Below, piece after piece: positions 15,638 to 24,454 of a DNA stretch of 64,000 bases. The stretch comes from Pelomonas candidula (GTDB lineage: Bacteria > Pseudomonadota > Gammaproteobacteria > Burkholderiales > Burkholderiaceae_C). The stretch covers positions 434,001-498,000 of the forward strand of contig NZ_JBIGIC010000002.1 of assembly GCF_043555985.1 (NCBI RefSeq), written 5' to 3'. The stretch's first letter is position 1, and each line of letters begins with the position of its first letter. The notes under the pieces are model-generated. The model had not been told where the DNA came from, made no database searches, and was given only the letters and a program-made list of their open reading frames with translations. The position numbers and the translations under genes are program-made.

Positions 15638-16561
15638 ATGCCTCCCTGCTCCCTTGTCGTCCTGGGCGAAGCCCTGGTGGACGAATTCCACGACGGCCCG
15701 GTGGCCGGCGGCGCGCCCTTCAACGTGGCGCGATCCCTGGCGACACTGGGCGCTCCCACCCTCTTCATCAGCCGCATCGGCGCGGACGACGCCAACGGCC
15801 GCCTCGTGCTGGACAGCGCTCGGCGCTACGGCCTCGGCGAGCAGGGCCTGCAGCGCGACGCCGCACGCGCCACCGGCCGCGTCAGCGTGCACGAGAAGGC
15901 CGGCGGCGGCCACAGCTTCGAGATCCACGCCGACGCCGCCTGGGACCACCTGGATGCCGCCGCAGCACGCACCGCGCTGGCCGGCGCCCGGGCCTCGGTC
16001 CTTTACTTTGGCAGCCTGGCCCAGCGTCACGTCGTCTCGCGCGCCGCCATCCGCGCACTGGCCAAGACCTTCACCGGCCTGCGCTTCCTGGACCTGAACC
16101 TGCGCCCCGGCACCGACAACGCGCTGTTCGCCGCCGAGTCGCTGATGCTGGCCGACTGGGTCAAGGTCAACGACGAGGAACTGGCGCGACTGGCCGTCTG
16201 GTTCGACGCCGCCGGCGACGAAGCGGCGCAGATCGCGTCGCTGATGGCGCGCTTCGCGTTGCAGCGCGTCGTGCTGACGCTGGGCGCCGACGGCTGGCGC
16301 TTCTACGGCCCAGGCGGCGTGCTGCTGGCCGACGGGCCGGGCGTGCCGCAAGCCCATGTCGTCGACACCGTCGGCGCCGGTGATTCCTTCACGGCCATGC
16401 TGCTGGCCGGCCACAGCCTCGGCCGCGACATGACCGCCACGCTGACGCTGGCCAATCAGTTCGCCTCCTTCATCTGCGGCCAGCGCGGGCCCCTGCCGGG
16501 CGACGCGCAAGCCCTGACCCCGTGGCGCGACGCCCTGCAGGCGCTGCCGCCCTCCCCTTGA
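15638..16561 (+). CDS. PfkB-family sugar kinase, probable fructokinase
   Basis: A 307-aa ribokinase-fold kinase. N-terminal VVLGEALVDEF and GGAPFNVARSLATLG form the sugar-binding signature and DTVGAGDSFTAML near residue 249 is the PfkB signature 2 with the catalytic Asp. It most resembles fructokinases, and a close paralogue sits in the sucrose operon at 54490. In this locus its substrate would be fructose made from mannose by an AGE-type isomerase. The open frame extends far upstream as an antisense shadow of lacI; the ATG at 15638 gives the family N-terminus and follows the promoter. The GH1 gene follows after 17 bp. Confidence 0.85.
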   Translation: MPPCSLVVLGEALVDEFHDGPVAGGAPFNVARSLATLGAPTLFISRIGADDANGRLVLDSARRYGLGEQGLQRDAARATGRVSVHEKAGGGHSFEIHADAAWDHLDAAAARTALAGARASVLYFGSLAQRHVVSRAAIRALAKTFTGLRFLDLNLRPGTDNALFAAESLMLADWVKVNDEELARLAVWFDAAGDEAAQIASLMARFALQRVVLTLGADGWRFYGPGGVLLADGPGVPQAHVVDTVGAGDSFTAMLLAGHSLGRDMTATLTLANQFASFICGQRGPLPGDAQALTPWRDALQALPPSP

Positions 16562-16578
16562 CTCCACGACGCCCCGAC

Positions 16579-17958
16579 ATGGCACAGACTTCCTCGCTCG
16601 CCGACCTCATCTCCCCGCCGGCGGACTCGCCGATGCGCCGCCACGACTTCATCTTCGGCGCTGGCACCTCGTCCTACCAGATCGAAGGCGCGGCCCATGC
16701 GGACGGCCGGCTCGAATCCATCTGGGACCGCTTCTGCGCCACGCCCGGCAAGGTGCTGCGCGGCGAGAACGGCGACGTGGCCTGCGACCACTACCACCGC
16801 CTCGACGAAGACCTGGACATCCTGAAGCGCCTGGGCGTAGACGCCTACCGTTTCTCCATCGCCTGGCCGCGCGTCATGGACCAGGCCGGCAAGCCCAACG
16901 CGAAAGGCATCGACTTCTACAAGCGGTTGCTGGACGGCCTGGGCGATCGCGGCATCAAGGCCTTCGTCACGCTCTACCACTGGGACCTGCCGCAGTACCT
17001 CGAGGACAAGGGCGGCTGGCTGAATCGCGAGACGGCCTACCGCTTCGTCGACTACGCCGACCTGATGAGCCGCGAGCTGGCCGGCCACGGCGACGTGGCC
17101 GCGTGGACCACCCACAACGAGCCCTGGTGCTCGGCCTACCTAGGCTACGGCGACGGCCACCACGCGCCGGGCCTCAAGAGCAACCGCTGGGCTGCGCAGG
17201 CCATGCACCATCTGCTGCTGGGCCACGGCCTCGCGCTGCCGGTGCTGCGCGCCAATGCGCCGCAGGCGCTGCACGGCATCGTCGCGAACTGCGCACCGGG
17301 CTATGCCGACCAGGACACCGCGGAAGACCGCGACGCCGCCTCGCTGTTCGAGACCTTCCAGAACCGCTGGGTGCTGGACCCGCTGCTCAAGGGCGAGTAC
17401 CCGAAGGACTTGTGGCGCCTGTGGAAGGGCTGCGAGCCACTGGTGCTGGATGGCGACATGGACGTCATCAAGCGCCCCATCGACTACCTCGGCATCAACT
17501 TCTACAGCCGCGCCGTGCTGCGCTCGAAAGGCCCGGACACCATCGACTGGGTGCGCCACGAGGGCGTCGAGCGCACGACGATGGACTGGGAGGTCTACCC
17601 GCAGGGCATGCAGGACCTGTTCGAGGCCTTCAAGCGCGAGTACGCCAACCTGCCGCCGCTCTACGTGACCGAGAACGGCATGTCCAGCCACGACAGCGTC
17701 GATACCGCCGGTCAGGTGGACGACCTGCAGCGCCAGTCCTACCTGAAGCGCCACTTCGCCGCCTGCTCGCGGGCCATGGCCAACGGCGTGGATGTGCGCG
17801 GCTACTTCGTCTGGTCGCTGATGGACAACTTCGAATGGGCCTTCGGCTACGAGCGCCGCTTCGGTCTCGTGCACGTGGACTTCGAGACGCAGAAGCGCAC
17901 GCTCAAGCGCAGCGCGCTGGCGTACGCGGATTTTCTCGCGGAGCGCGCAGTGCGCTGA
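16579..17958 (+). CDS. Beta-glucosidase, glycoside hydrolase family 1
   Basis: A 459-aa cytoplasmic enzyme without signal peptide. GH1 landmarks in order: FIFGAGTSSYQIEGAAHADG, DVACDHYHRLDEDLDILKRL, THNEPWCSAYLGYG with the acid/base Glu, YVTENGMSS with the nucleophile Glu, and VWSLMDNFEWAFGYERRFGL near the end. It would split cello- or gluco-manno-oligosaccharides imported into the cell. The ATG at 16579 is preferred; the frame is open 19 codons earlier but inside the end of the kinase gene. It is co-transcribed with the fructokinase and ends 3 bp before the convergent halogenase-like gene. Confidence 0.93.
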   Translation: MAQTSSLADLISPPADSPMRRHDFIFGAGTSSYQIEGAAHADGRLESIWDRFCATPGKVLRGENGDVACDHYHRLDEDLDILKRLGVDAYRFSIAWPRVMDQAGKPNAKGIDFYKRLLDGLGDRGIKAFVTLYHWDLPQYLEDKGGWLNRETAYRFVDYADLMSRELAGHGDVAAWTTHNEPWCSAYLGYGDGHHAPGLKSNRWAAQAMHHLLLGHGLALPVLRANAPQALHGIVANCAPGYADQDTAEDRDAASLFETFQNRWVLDPLLKGEYPKDLWRLWKGCEPLVLDGDMDVIKRPIDYLGINFYSRAVLRSKGPDTIDWVRHEGVERTTMDWEVYPQGMQDLFEAFKREYANLPPLYVTENGMSSHDSVDTAGQVDDLQRQSYLKRHFAACSRAMANGVDVRGYFVWSLMDNFEWAFGYERRFGLVHVDFETQKRTLKRSALAYADFLAERAVR

Positions 17959-17961
17959 GGT

Positions 17962-19497
17962 TCAGCGCACCCCGACCAGGCGGTCCAGATAGGCCGCATG
18001 GTCGGGCATGCCGTCCACCGTGCGCGAGATGGCCATGTGCAGCCGCTTGAAGTGCTCGCGCAGCGTCGGCTCGTCGACCTGCTTCAGCAATGGGTCCAGC
18101 CCCTGCGGTTGCATCCCCAAGCCCAGGAACAGCGACAGCCAGGAGTCCTCCCCGAAGCTGTCACGGTCCAGGATGACGACGCGGCCGTTGCGGCGGAAGC
18201 TCTCGATCTGGTGGGCCAGCGTGTCCGGGATGGGCATGGCCGCGCAGTAGCGCCAGAACTCGCTGTCGTCGCGGCGGGTCTCCTTGTAGTGAAGGATGAT
18301 GAAGTCGCGGATGGACTCGTACTGCCGCGTCATCTTGCGGTTGTATTCGTCCACCAGGTGCGGCTCGCAGCGTTTGTCCGGGAACAACTCCACCAGCGCG
18401 CTGATGCCGTGGATGATGAGCGAGAGGCTGGTGGACTCCAGCGGCTCCAGGAACCCCGACGACAGGCCCACGGCGACGACGTTCTTCTCCCAGATGCGCT
18501 TGCGCAACCCGGTCTTGAAGCGCAGCTGGCGCAGGTCGCCCTGCGGCGCACTGTCGAGGTTCTGCATCAGCACACGACTGGCCTCGTCGTCGCTGATGTG
18601 GCCGCTGCAGTAGACGTGACCGTTGCCCGTGCGGTGCTGCAGCGGGATGCGCCACTGCCAGCCGGCGCTGTGCGCGGTGGAGGTGGTGTGCGGCGTCAGC
18701 GGCAGCGTCTTGTCGCAGGGCACCGCTTGGGCGCTGTCGCACGGTAGCCAGTGCGTCCAATCGTGGTAGCCGGCCTTGCAAACGCCCTCGATCAGCAGCG
18801 CCCGGAAGCCCGAGCAGTCGATGAAGAGGTCGCCCTCGATGCGCCGGCCGTCGGCCAGCGTCACGGCCGTCACGAAGCCGTCGCCGGGGCGAACGGACAC
18901 GTCGACGATGGTGCCCTCCTCCCGCTTCACGCCGCGCGCCATCGCGTAGTCGCGCAGGTAGGCCGCGTACAGGCCGGCGTCGAAATGGAAGGCGTAGGAA
19001 TAGGCGTTGGCCGCCGACGGTGCGCCGGCCTCGGGCAGCGCGAAGCGGTTGCGCCGCGCCATCACGGTCGCGACCGACCATTCCTCGTAGCTGGGCATGC
19101 CGCCCGCGCGGTTCAGCCGCAGCCAGTGGGCCACCGACGAGCGGTTGACGATGGGCGGACCGAAACCGCCGAAGCCGTGGAAGAAGCGGTTGCCGACATG
19201 CCCCCAGTCCTTGAACTCGATGCCCAGCTTGAAGCTTGCCTGGGTCTTGCGCATGAAGTCGGCGTTGTCCAGCTCCAGCATGTCGTTGTAGTAGCGGATG
19301 CTGGGCAGCGTGGCCTCGCCCACGCCCACGGTGCCGATTTCCGGGGACTCCACGAGCACGATCTCGCAGCCCACCGGGTTGGCAGGCCCGCCCGGTTGCG
19401 TGCCGAACACCTGGCTCAGCGGCGCGGCGCTCATCCAGCCCGCGGTGCCGCCGCCCACGATGACGATGCGGCGGATGGCCTGTTCGTTGTTCTTCAC
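17962..19497 (-). CDS. Tryptophan-halogenase-like flavoprotein (second of tandem pair)
   Basis: A 511-aa FAD-dependent halogenase-family protein. IVIVGGGTAGWMSAAPL near the start is the FAD-binding GxGxxG; QASFKLGIEF places a Lys at about residue 90 matching the catalytic Lys of PrnA/RebH; GWQWRIPLQH at about 280 is the WxWxIP motif that keeps the enzyme from acting as a monooxygenase. The substrate is unknown: relatives linked to TonB receptors in Xanthomonas, Caulobacter and Shewanella have shown activity on free indole, but their role in glycan loci is not known. Its ATG overlaps the stop of the upstream paralogue (ATGA). Confidence 0.88.
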   Translation of the reverse strand: MKNNEQAIRRIVIVGGGTAGWMSAAPLSQVFGTQPGGPANPVGCEIVLVESPEIGTVGVGEATLPSIRYYNDMLELDNADFMRKTQASFKLGIEFKDWGHVGNRFFHGFGGFGPPIVNRSSVAHWLRLNRAGGMPSYEEWSVATVMARRNRFALPEAGAPSAANAYSYAFHFDAGLYAAYLRDYAMARGVKREEGTIVDVSVRPGDGFVTAVTLADGRRIEGDLFIDCSGFRALLIEGVCKAGYHDWTHWLPCDSAQAVPCDKTLPLTPHTTSTAHSAGWQWRIPLQHRTGNGHVYCSGHISDDEASRVLMQNLDSAPQGDLRQLRFKTGLRKRIWEKNVVAVGLSSGFLEPLESTSLSLIIHGISALVELFPDKRCEPHLVDEYNRKMTRQYESIRDFIILHYKETRRDDSEFWRYCAAMPIPDTLAHQIESFRRNGRVVILDRDSFGEDSWLSLFLGLGMQPQGLDPLLKQVDEPTLREHFKRLHMAISRTVDGMPDHAAYLDRLVGVR

Positions 19498-21032
19498 TTG
19501 GCCATCTCCATCGGCGCGGCCTTGACGTGTTTATCGATGAAAGCGCCATGGTCGGGCATGCCGTCCACGGTCTGCGAGATGGCCGCGCGCAGGCGCTGGA
19601 AGTGCTCGCGCAATGCCTGCGCATCCACCTGCGCCAGCAGCGGATCGTGGCGCTCCGGCCAGCACCCCAGGCCCAGGAAGAGCGACACCCACGACGGCTC
19701 GGCGAAGCTGTCCGGGTCCAGGATGGCGACTCGGCCGCTGCGGCGGAAGAGTTCGATCTGGTGGTTCAGCGTGTCCGGGATGGACATGGCCGCGCAGTAG
19801 CGCCAGAACTCGCTGTCGTCGCGTTGCGTCAGCTTGTAGTGCAGCACGATGAAGTCGCGGATGGACTCGTACTGCTGAGTCATGCGGCGGTTGTACTCGT
19901 CGGCCAGGAAGCGGTCGCAGCGCCGATCGGGGAAGAGCTCGATCAGGCGGCCCACGCCGTCCATGATGAGCTGGATGCTGGTGGACTCCAGCGGCTCGAG
20001 GAACCCCGACGACAGGCCGATGGCGACGACGTTGCGGTCCCAGGACTTCTTGCGCACGCCCGTCTTGAAGCGCAACTGGCGCGGTTCGCCCTGCGCGGCA
20101 CCGTCGAGGTTGCCCATCAGCACGCGGCCGGCCTCGTCGTCGCTGATGTAGCCGCTGCAGTAGACGTGCCCGTTGCCGGTGCGGTGCTGCAGCGGAATGC
20201 GCCATTGCCAGCCGGCACTGCGCGCGGTGGACGTCGTGTAGGGCGTCAGCGGCGAGACCCTGTCACAGGGCACGGCCTGCGCGCTGTCGCAAGGCAGCCA
20301 GTGCGTCCAGTCGCGATAGCCGACCTTGCACACGCCTTCGATCAACAGCGCCCGGAAGCCCGAGCAGTCGATGAACAGGTCACCCTCGATGCGCCGGCCA
20401 TCGGCCAGCGTCACCGCCGTCACGAAACCGTCGCCGGGCCGCACGGACACGTCGACGATGGTGCCCTCCTCCCGCTTCACGCCGCGCGCCATCGCGTACT
20501 CACGCAGGAAGGCCGCGTACAGCCCGGCGTCGAAGTGGAAGGCGTAGGAGTAGGCGTTGGCGGCCGAGGCCACATCCCCTTCCGGCGGCACGAAGCGGTT
20601 GCGCATCGCCATCACGGTGGCGGTGGACCAGGCCTCAGGGTTGTCCATGCCGCCGTGGCCGTGCAGGCGCAACCAGTGCATGACGGACGAGCGGTTCGCG
20701 ATAGCCGGCCCGAACTCACCGAAGCCGTGGAAGAAGCGATTGCCGAGGTGCCCCCAGTCCTTGAACTCGATGCCCAGCTTGAAGCTCGCCTGGGTCTTGC
20801 GGATGAACTCCGCGTTGTCCAGTTGCAGCGTGCGGTTGTAGAAGCGAATCGTGGGCAGCGTGGCTTCACCGACACCCACGGTGCCGATCTCGGGCGACTC
20901 GATCAGCACGATCTCGCAGCGGGCGCCATGGTCGCCGCTGCCCATCAACTGACCCAGCGGCGCCGCGGTCATCCAGCCCGCCGTGCCGCCGCCCACGATC
21001 ACGATGCGGCGGATGGCTTGGTCGTCATGCAT
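19494..21032 (-). CDS. Tryptophan-halogenase-like flavoprotein (first of tandem pair)
   Basis: A 512-aa paralogue of the next gene with the same architecture: GGGTAGW at residues 14-20, the Lys of QASFKLGIEF at residue 85, WQWRIP at 275-280. A stretch of at least 57 residues (about 180-236) is identical between the two proteins, while N- and C-terminal parts differ more. It lies just downstream of the TonB receptor on the same strand, but two hairpins stand between them, so the pair may be expressed below the receptor level or from its own promoter near 21080. A chlorinating or brominating role is inferred only from motifs. Confidence 0.88.
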   Translation of the reverse strand: MHDDQAIRRIVIVGGGTAGWMTAAPLGQLMGSGDHGARCEIVLIESPEIGTVGVGEATLPTIRFYNRTLQLDNAEFIRKTQASFKLGIEFKDWGHLGNRFFHGFGEFGPAIANRSSVMHWLRLHGHGGMDNPEAWSTATVMAMRNRFVPPEGDVASAANAYSYAFHFDAGLYAAFLREYAMARGVKREEGTIVDVSVRPGDGFVTAVTLADGRRIEGDLFIDCSGFRALLIEGVCKVGYRDWTHWLPCDSAQAVPCDRVSPLTPYTTSTARSAGWQWRIPLQHRTGNGHVYCSGYISDDEAGRVLMGNLDGAAQGEPRQLRFKTGVRKKSWDRNVVAIGLSSGFLEPLESTSIQLIMDGVGRLIELFPDRRCDRFLADEYNRRMTQQYESIRDFIVLHYKLTQRDDSEFWRYCAAMSIPDTLNHQIELFRRSGRVAILDPDSFAEPSWVSLFLGLGCWPERHDPLLAQVDAQALREHFQRLRAAISQTVDGMPDHGAFIDKHVKAAPMEMAK

Positions 21033-21091
21033 GCGCTGTCTCTCCGTGTGGCACCCCGTGCCGGGCGCCGATTTTTCGTGTCACGACACTA

Positions 21092-21155
21092 ACCTAAAAA
21101 AAAGGCCCGGCGCTGACGCGCCAGGCCTCTGTGCAGCCGGGAAAAACCCGGCTGC
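21092..21155 (-). terminator. Tandem hairpins with U-run after the TonB receptor gene
   Basis: On the minus strand a first hairpin GCAGCCGGG/CCCGGCTGC (21155-21133, 9 bp, loop of five T) is followed by a second, GGCCTGGCGC/GCGCCGGGCC (21127-21104, one mismatch, 4-base loop), and then eight T residues at 21103-21096. This is a classic intrinsic terminator directly after the receptor stop. Confidence 0.9.
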
Positions 21156-21159
21156 CCCA

Positions 21160-24100
21160 TCAATAGGTCAGGCTTGCCGTCAGCGTGTAGCGCGGGCCCG
21201 AAGCAAACCACGTGCGACCCATCAGGCCGATGTGCTGCTGCATGAGCTGCTTGTACACGGAGTCGGTCAGGTTCTGGCCTTCGAACCCGATCTTGAAGTG
21301 CTCCGTGACGGCGTACTTCACCCCCAAGTCCAGCTGACCATAGTCGGCCGTCCACAGCGGCAGGCCCAGCGGCATGTTGTTGCGGCCATAGCCCGGGCTG
21401 TCGGGGTTCGTGTTCAGACCGTTGGTCTGGTTCGGACCCGTGTTGTCCGGGAAGGCCACGCCGTTGAGGTACTTGCCACGCCAGGCATAGGCAATGCGGC
21501 CGGAGAACGGACCGTGCTCGTACAGCAGCGCCAGGTTGTAGGCCTTGCGCGACAGGTTGGGCAGTGGCAACGCGCCATAGGACTGGGCGTTGGTGTCGCA
21601 ACCGTTGACGAACAGATTCAGGTTCGTGCCGTCGGCATTGCTGCTACACCAGGCCGAATCGACCGAGTTGTAGCGGGTCTGCTTGCTGTCCACGTAGGTG
21701 AAGTTCGCCTGCACGCCCAGGCCGGAAAGCAGGCCCGGCAGGCCGTTGAAGAAGTGCTGTGCAGCCACCTCCACGCCCCGCGCCCAACCCTTGGCGCCGT
21801 TGACCTTGGTCGAGTAGGTGAAGTCGTAAAGCTTGCCCGTCGTATCCGCGGCCTGCACGACGCCGACCTGGTTGACGATGACATCCTTCAACTGCTTGTT
21901 GAAGGCTGCCACCGTGATCGAGCTGGCCTTGTCCAGGTACCACTCGCCCGACAGGTCGAACTGGTCGGACTTGACCGGCTTCAGCGTCGGGTTGCCCAGC
22001 GCCGTGCCCACGTTCCTCAGGTCGTCGATGTAGACCTGCGTCTTGGGCGGATTCGTCGTGGAGTCCACCACCACCGTGTGCGTCGTCGCCGACCCCGCGG
22101 TGAGCTGCAGGTTGGGCTGCAGGTCACTGAAGTCGGGCCGCGCAACCGCCTTGGCGTAGGCGAACCGCACCTGCATGTTGTCCTTGAGCTTCCAACGCAG
22201 GTTCAGGCTGGGCAGCACGTTCGTGTAGTTGTTGTCTACCGTGATGGGCACCTGGAAGTTGGCAAACGTCGGGATCGTGCCCACCAGGTTCCCAGCCGTC
22301 GCAGCCGACGTGGAGTTGAAGGTCAGCGATTTGTAGCCCGTGGTCTGGTACTTCGTCTGCACGACGCGCAGGCCCACGTTGCCGTCAACCGGCACATTGA
22401 GCTCGTCGAAGCCGAAGCGCAGCTGGCTGTAGATCGTGCCGGTCTTCTCGCCCTGCTTGTTGCTGTTCGGCGAATCGTCACCGAAGGCGGCCGGCTGCCA
22501 GGAGACCGGGCAAGCCGCCGCATTCGCGCCCTGCAGCTGGCGCTTGTACTCCGTGCACAGGGTGTCGTAGTAGCTGTGCAGCGTGGCGTAGGACGTCGGA
22601 TAGTTCGCCGCCACCGACATCTGCGGCAAGATCAGCGATGCCACCGAGGTCCGGCCGTTCATGAAGTTGTTGAACGACTTGACCTGGGTGTCTCCACCGA
22701 AGCGCGACAGGTAGGCCAGCGAGCGGATCGGGTGCCAGTCCCAGGATTGGTCTTTGGCGCCTGCGTCGAACTCGGCGGACTGCCACGTCTGCGTGACGGC
22801 CTTCCAGTTGTAGCTGGGGTTGCTGACGACGTTGTGCACGTCGCGGTCCGTCAAACGCACGCCCACGCGGATGTCCTGCAGGACCGGATGGTCGAACGAG
22901 TACTTGATGTCGCCCTTCCAGGCCTTCTGGGTCGCACGGCTGCGGTCCAGGTGCTCCATCGTGAACGCCCAGTAGTACTTGGACGGATCGGACAGATAGG
23001 CGATGTCGGAAGCATCCAGGTTCAGGCGCGGCAGGCCGCCGGAGAAGTCCACCGTTTCCTTCGGCATGTTGATGCCGGTGGCCACCGTCGAGTCGAAGCT
23101 GCTGGTCGTGGACTCGATGAACTGGAAGTCGTTGGCGATGCGCAGCGCGGGCGTCGGCGTCCAGACGATGTTGAACGTCGATTCCTGCGTAAGCGAGTCG
23201 CGCTTGGCGAAACGGGTATCCGCGTTGAACGGGATGCCGCCGTGCACCGGGTCGGTGATGGTGCCGGTCAGCAGCGCGCCATTGCTGCCCCACTTCGCGT
23301 CAGACCCGATGACCGAGTTGTACGGATCGGCCTGGCTGTCGATGGAGCTCTCGTCCCAGTAGAAGCTGTACTTGGAACGGAAGTGCGTCAGCGCCGCCTG
23401 CAGGTTGTCCTTCTTCCACTGGCCGGCCAGGTAGGTACCCTGGCGCTTGCGGTCGAAGTCCAGCGTGCGCCAGCCCACGGCCTTGGGGAACCAGTGGTTG
23501 GTGCCGTCCGGCTCGTAGAGCTGGTTGTTGTCGGCGTCGGTCTTGTCATGCAGCTTGCCGTCACTGCCCATCACTTGCTGCTTTTTGACGACCTGGAAAT
23601 ACGGGTCGACGAACATGCCGTCGGTGCGCGTGGCGCTCTCCGAATAGGCGACGTCCAGCAGCAGGCCGACCTTGCCGAGGTCGGTATTCCACGTGTTGGA
23701 CAGCAGCGCCGAAGCCGAGGGCTTGGTCTTGTCGCCCAGCTTCGCGTTGGTGGCCGAGATGTTCACGCCGGCCTTGAAGCCGCCGTAGTCGAACGGCAGT
23801 GCCGTGCGCAGGTTCACCAGGCCGCCAATGGCGCCTTCGATCTGCTCGGCCGAGGGGTTCTTGTAGACGTCCACGCCAGCCATCAGCTCGGGCGGCACGT
23901 CTTCGAAGCTCAGGCCACGGCCGCCATTGGCCGAGAAGCTCTCGCGGCCGTTCAGCTGCGACGACACATAGGTCAGGCCGCGGATGATGACGCCCGAGCC
24001 TTCGACCGAGAAGTGGGCTGGGTCGCCACGGGCCATCACGCGGTCCATCGTCACGCCGACGATGCGCTGCAGCACCTCGGACACTGAACGGTCCGGCAGC

Positions 24101-24318
24101 TTGCCGATGTCGTCGGCGACGACCGAATCGACGATCTCGTCGGAGTTCTGCTTGATCTTCTGGGCCGACTGCAGGGCAGCACGCTGCCCCGAGACGACCA
24201 CGGTTTCGAGCTGCTGCGCCTTGGGGGCGTCGGTGCTCTGCGCCATCGCAGGCATCGCCAGGACCATCAAGGCCTGGGCTGCCGCCAATGACAAGGTTGT
24301 CTGCTTGAAGTGTCTCAT
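21160..24318 (-). CDS. TonB-dependent outer-membrane receptor, oligosaccharide type
   Basis: A 1052-aa outer-membrane transporter. A signal peptide ends near AMPAMA-Q; LETVVVSGQRAALQSAQKIK resembles the start of Caulobacter/Xanthomonas-type sugar receptors, with no separate TonB box as clear as in siderophore receptors. The plug spans about residues 40-170 (VVADDIGKLPDRSVSEVLQR, GVIIRGLTYVSSQLNG), and the rest forms a 22-strand barrel ending with aromatic-rich RYTLTASLTY. It probably imports manno-oligosaccharides cut at the cell surface. ATG 24318 follows AGAGGAG; the frame is open further upstream without signal-like sequence. Operator-like GGTAAC repeats lie 76 bp upstream. Confidence 0.92.
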   Translation of the reverse strand: MRHFKQTTLSLAAAQALMVLAMPAMAQSTDAPKAQQLETVVVSGQRAALQSAQKIKQNSDEIVDSVVADDIGKLPDRSVSEVLQRIVGVTMDRVMARGDPAHFSVEGSGVIIRGLTYVSSQLNGRESFSANGGRGLSFEDVPPELMAGVDVYKNPSAEQIEGAIGGLVNLRTALPFDYGGFKAGVNISATNAKLGDKTKPSASALLSNTWNTDLGKVGLLLDVAYSESATRTDGMFVDPYFQVVKKQQVMGSDGKLHDKTDADNNQLYEPDGTNHWFPKAVGWRTLDFDRKRQGTYLAGQWKKDNLQAALTHFRSKYSFYWDESSIDSQADPYNSVIGSDAKWGSNGALLTGTITDPVHGGIPFNADTRFAKRDSLTQESTFNIVWTPTPALRIANDFQFIESTTSSFDSTVATGINMPKETVDFSGGLPRLNLDASDIAYLSDPSKYYWAFTMEHLDRSRATQKAWKGDIKYSFDHPVLQDIRVGVRLTDRDVHNVVSNPSYNWKAVTQTWQSAEFDAGAKDQSWDWHPIRSLAYLSRFGGDTQVKSFNNFMNGRTSVASLILPQMSVAANYPTSYATLHSYYDTLCTEYKRQLQGANAAACPVSWQPAAFGDDSPNSNKQGEKTGTIYSQLRFGFDELNVPVDGNVGLRVVQTKYQTTGYKSLTFNSTSAATAGNLVGTIPTFANFQVPITVDNNYTNVLPSLNLRWKLKDNMQVRFAYAKAVARPDFSDLQPNLQLTAGSATTHTVVVDSTTNPPKTQVYIDDLRNVGTALGNPTLKPVKSDQFDLSGEWYLDKASSITVAAFNKQLKDVIVNQVGVVQAADTTGKLYDFTYSTKVNGAKGWARGVEVAAQHFFNGLPGLLSGLGVQANFTYVDSKQTRYNSVDSAWCSSNADGTNLNLFVNGCDTNAQSYGALPLPNLSRKAYNLALLYEHGPFSGRIAYAWRGKYLNGVAFPDNTGPNQTNGLNTNPDSPGYGRNNMPLGLPLWTADYGQLDLGVKYAVTEHFKIGFEGQNLTDSVYKQLMQQHIGLMGRTWFASGPRYTLTASLTY

Positions 24319-24393
24319 CCTCGTTTGCTCCTCTTTGGTGGGAAACATCCGGCTGGTGCCCGGACGCCGGCTGCTCTTATTTCTGCAGCCATT

Positions 24394-24407
24394 TGGTAAC
24401 GGTAACA
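24394..24407. promoter_or_regulatory. GGTAAC repeat upstream of the TonB receptor gene
   Basis: TGGTAACGGTAACA carries two GGTAAC copies in direct repeat and is also an imperfect dyad (five of seven pairs). It resembles LacI-type operators of TonB-linked sugar loci in Xanthomonas and Caulobacter, and differs from the GTTTAGTAAAC sites elsewhere in this locus, so a second regulator may act here. Confidence 0.4.
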
Positions 24408-24454
24408 ATGATTGAACCCGACCACATAGGGACAATCAGTAACAGGGGATTCAC

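Noticed and set aside
20983..24087. A 1034-codon plus-strand frame opposite the TonB receptor gene
   Set aside because: It is antisense to a gene with clear receptor motifs, is rich in Val/Gln/Arg/His as expected for an antisense shadow at this GC content, and shows no domains.
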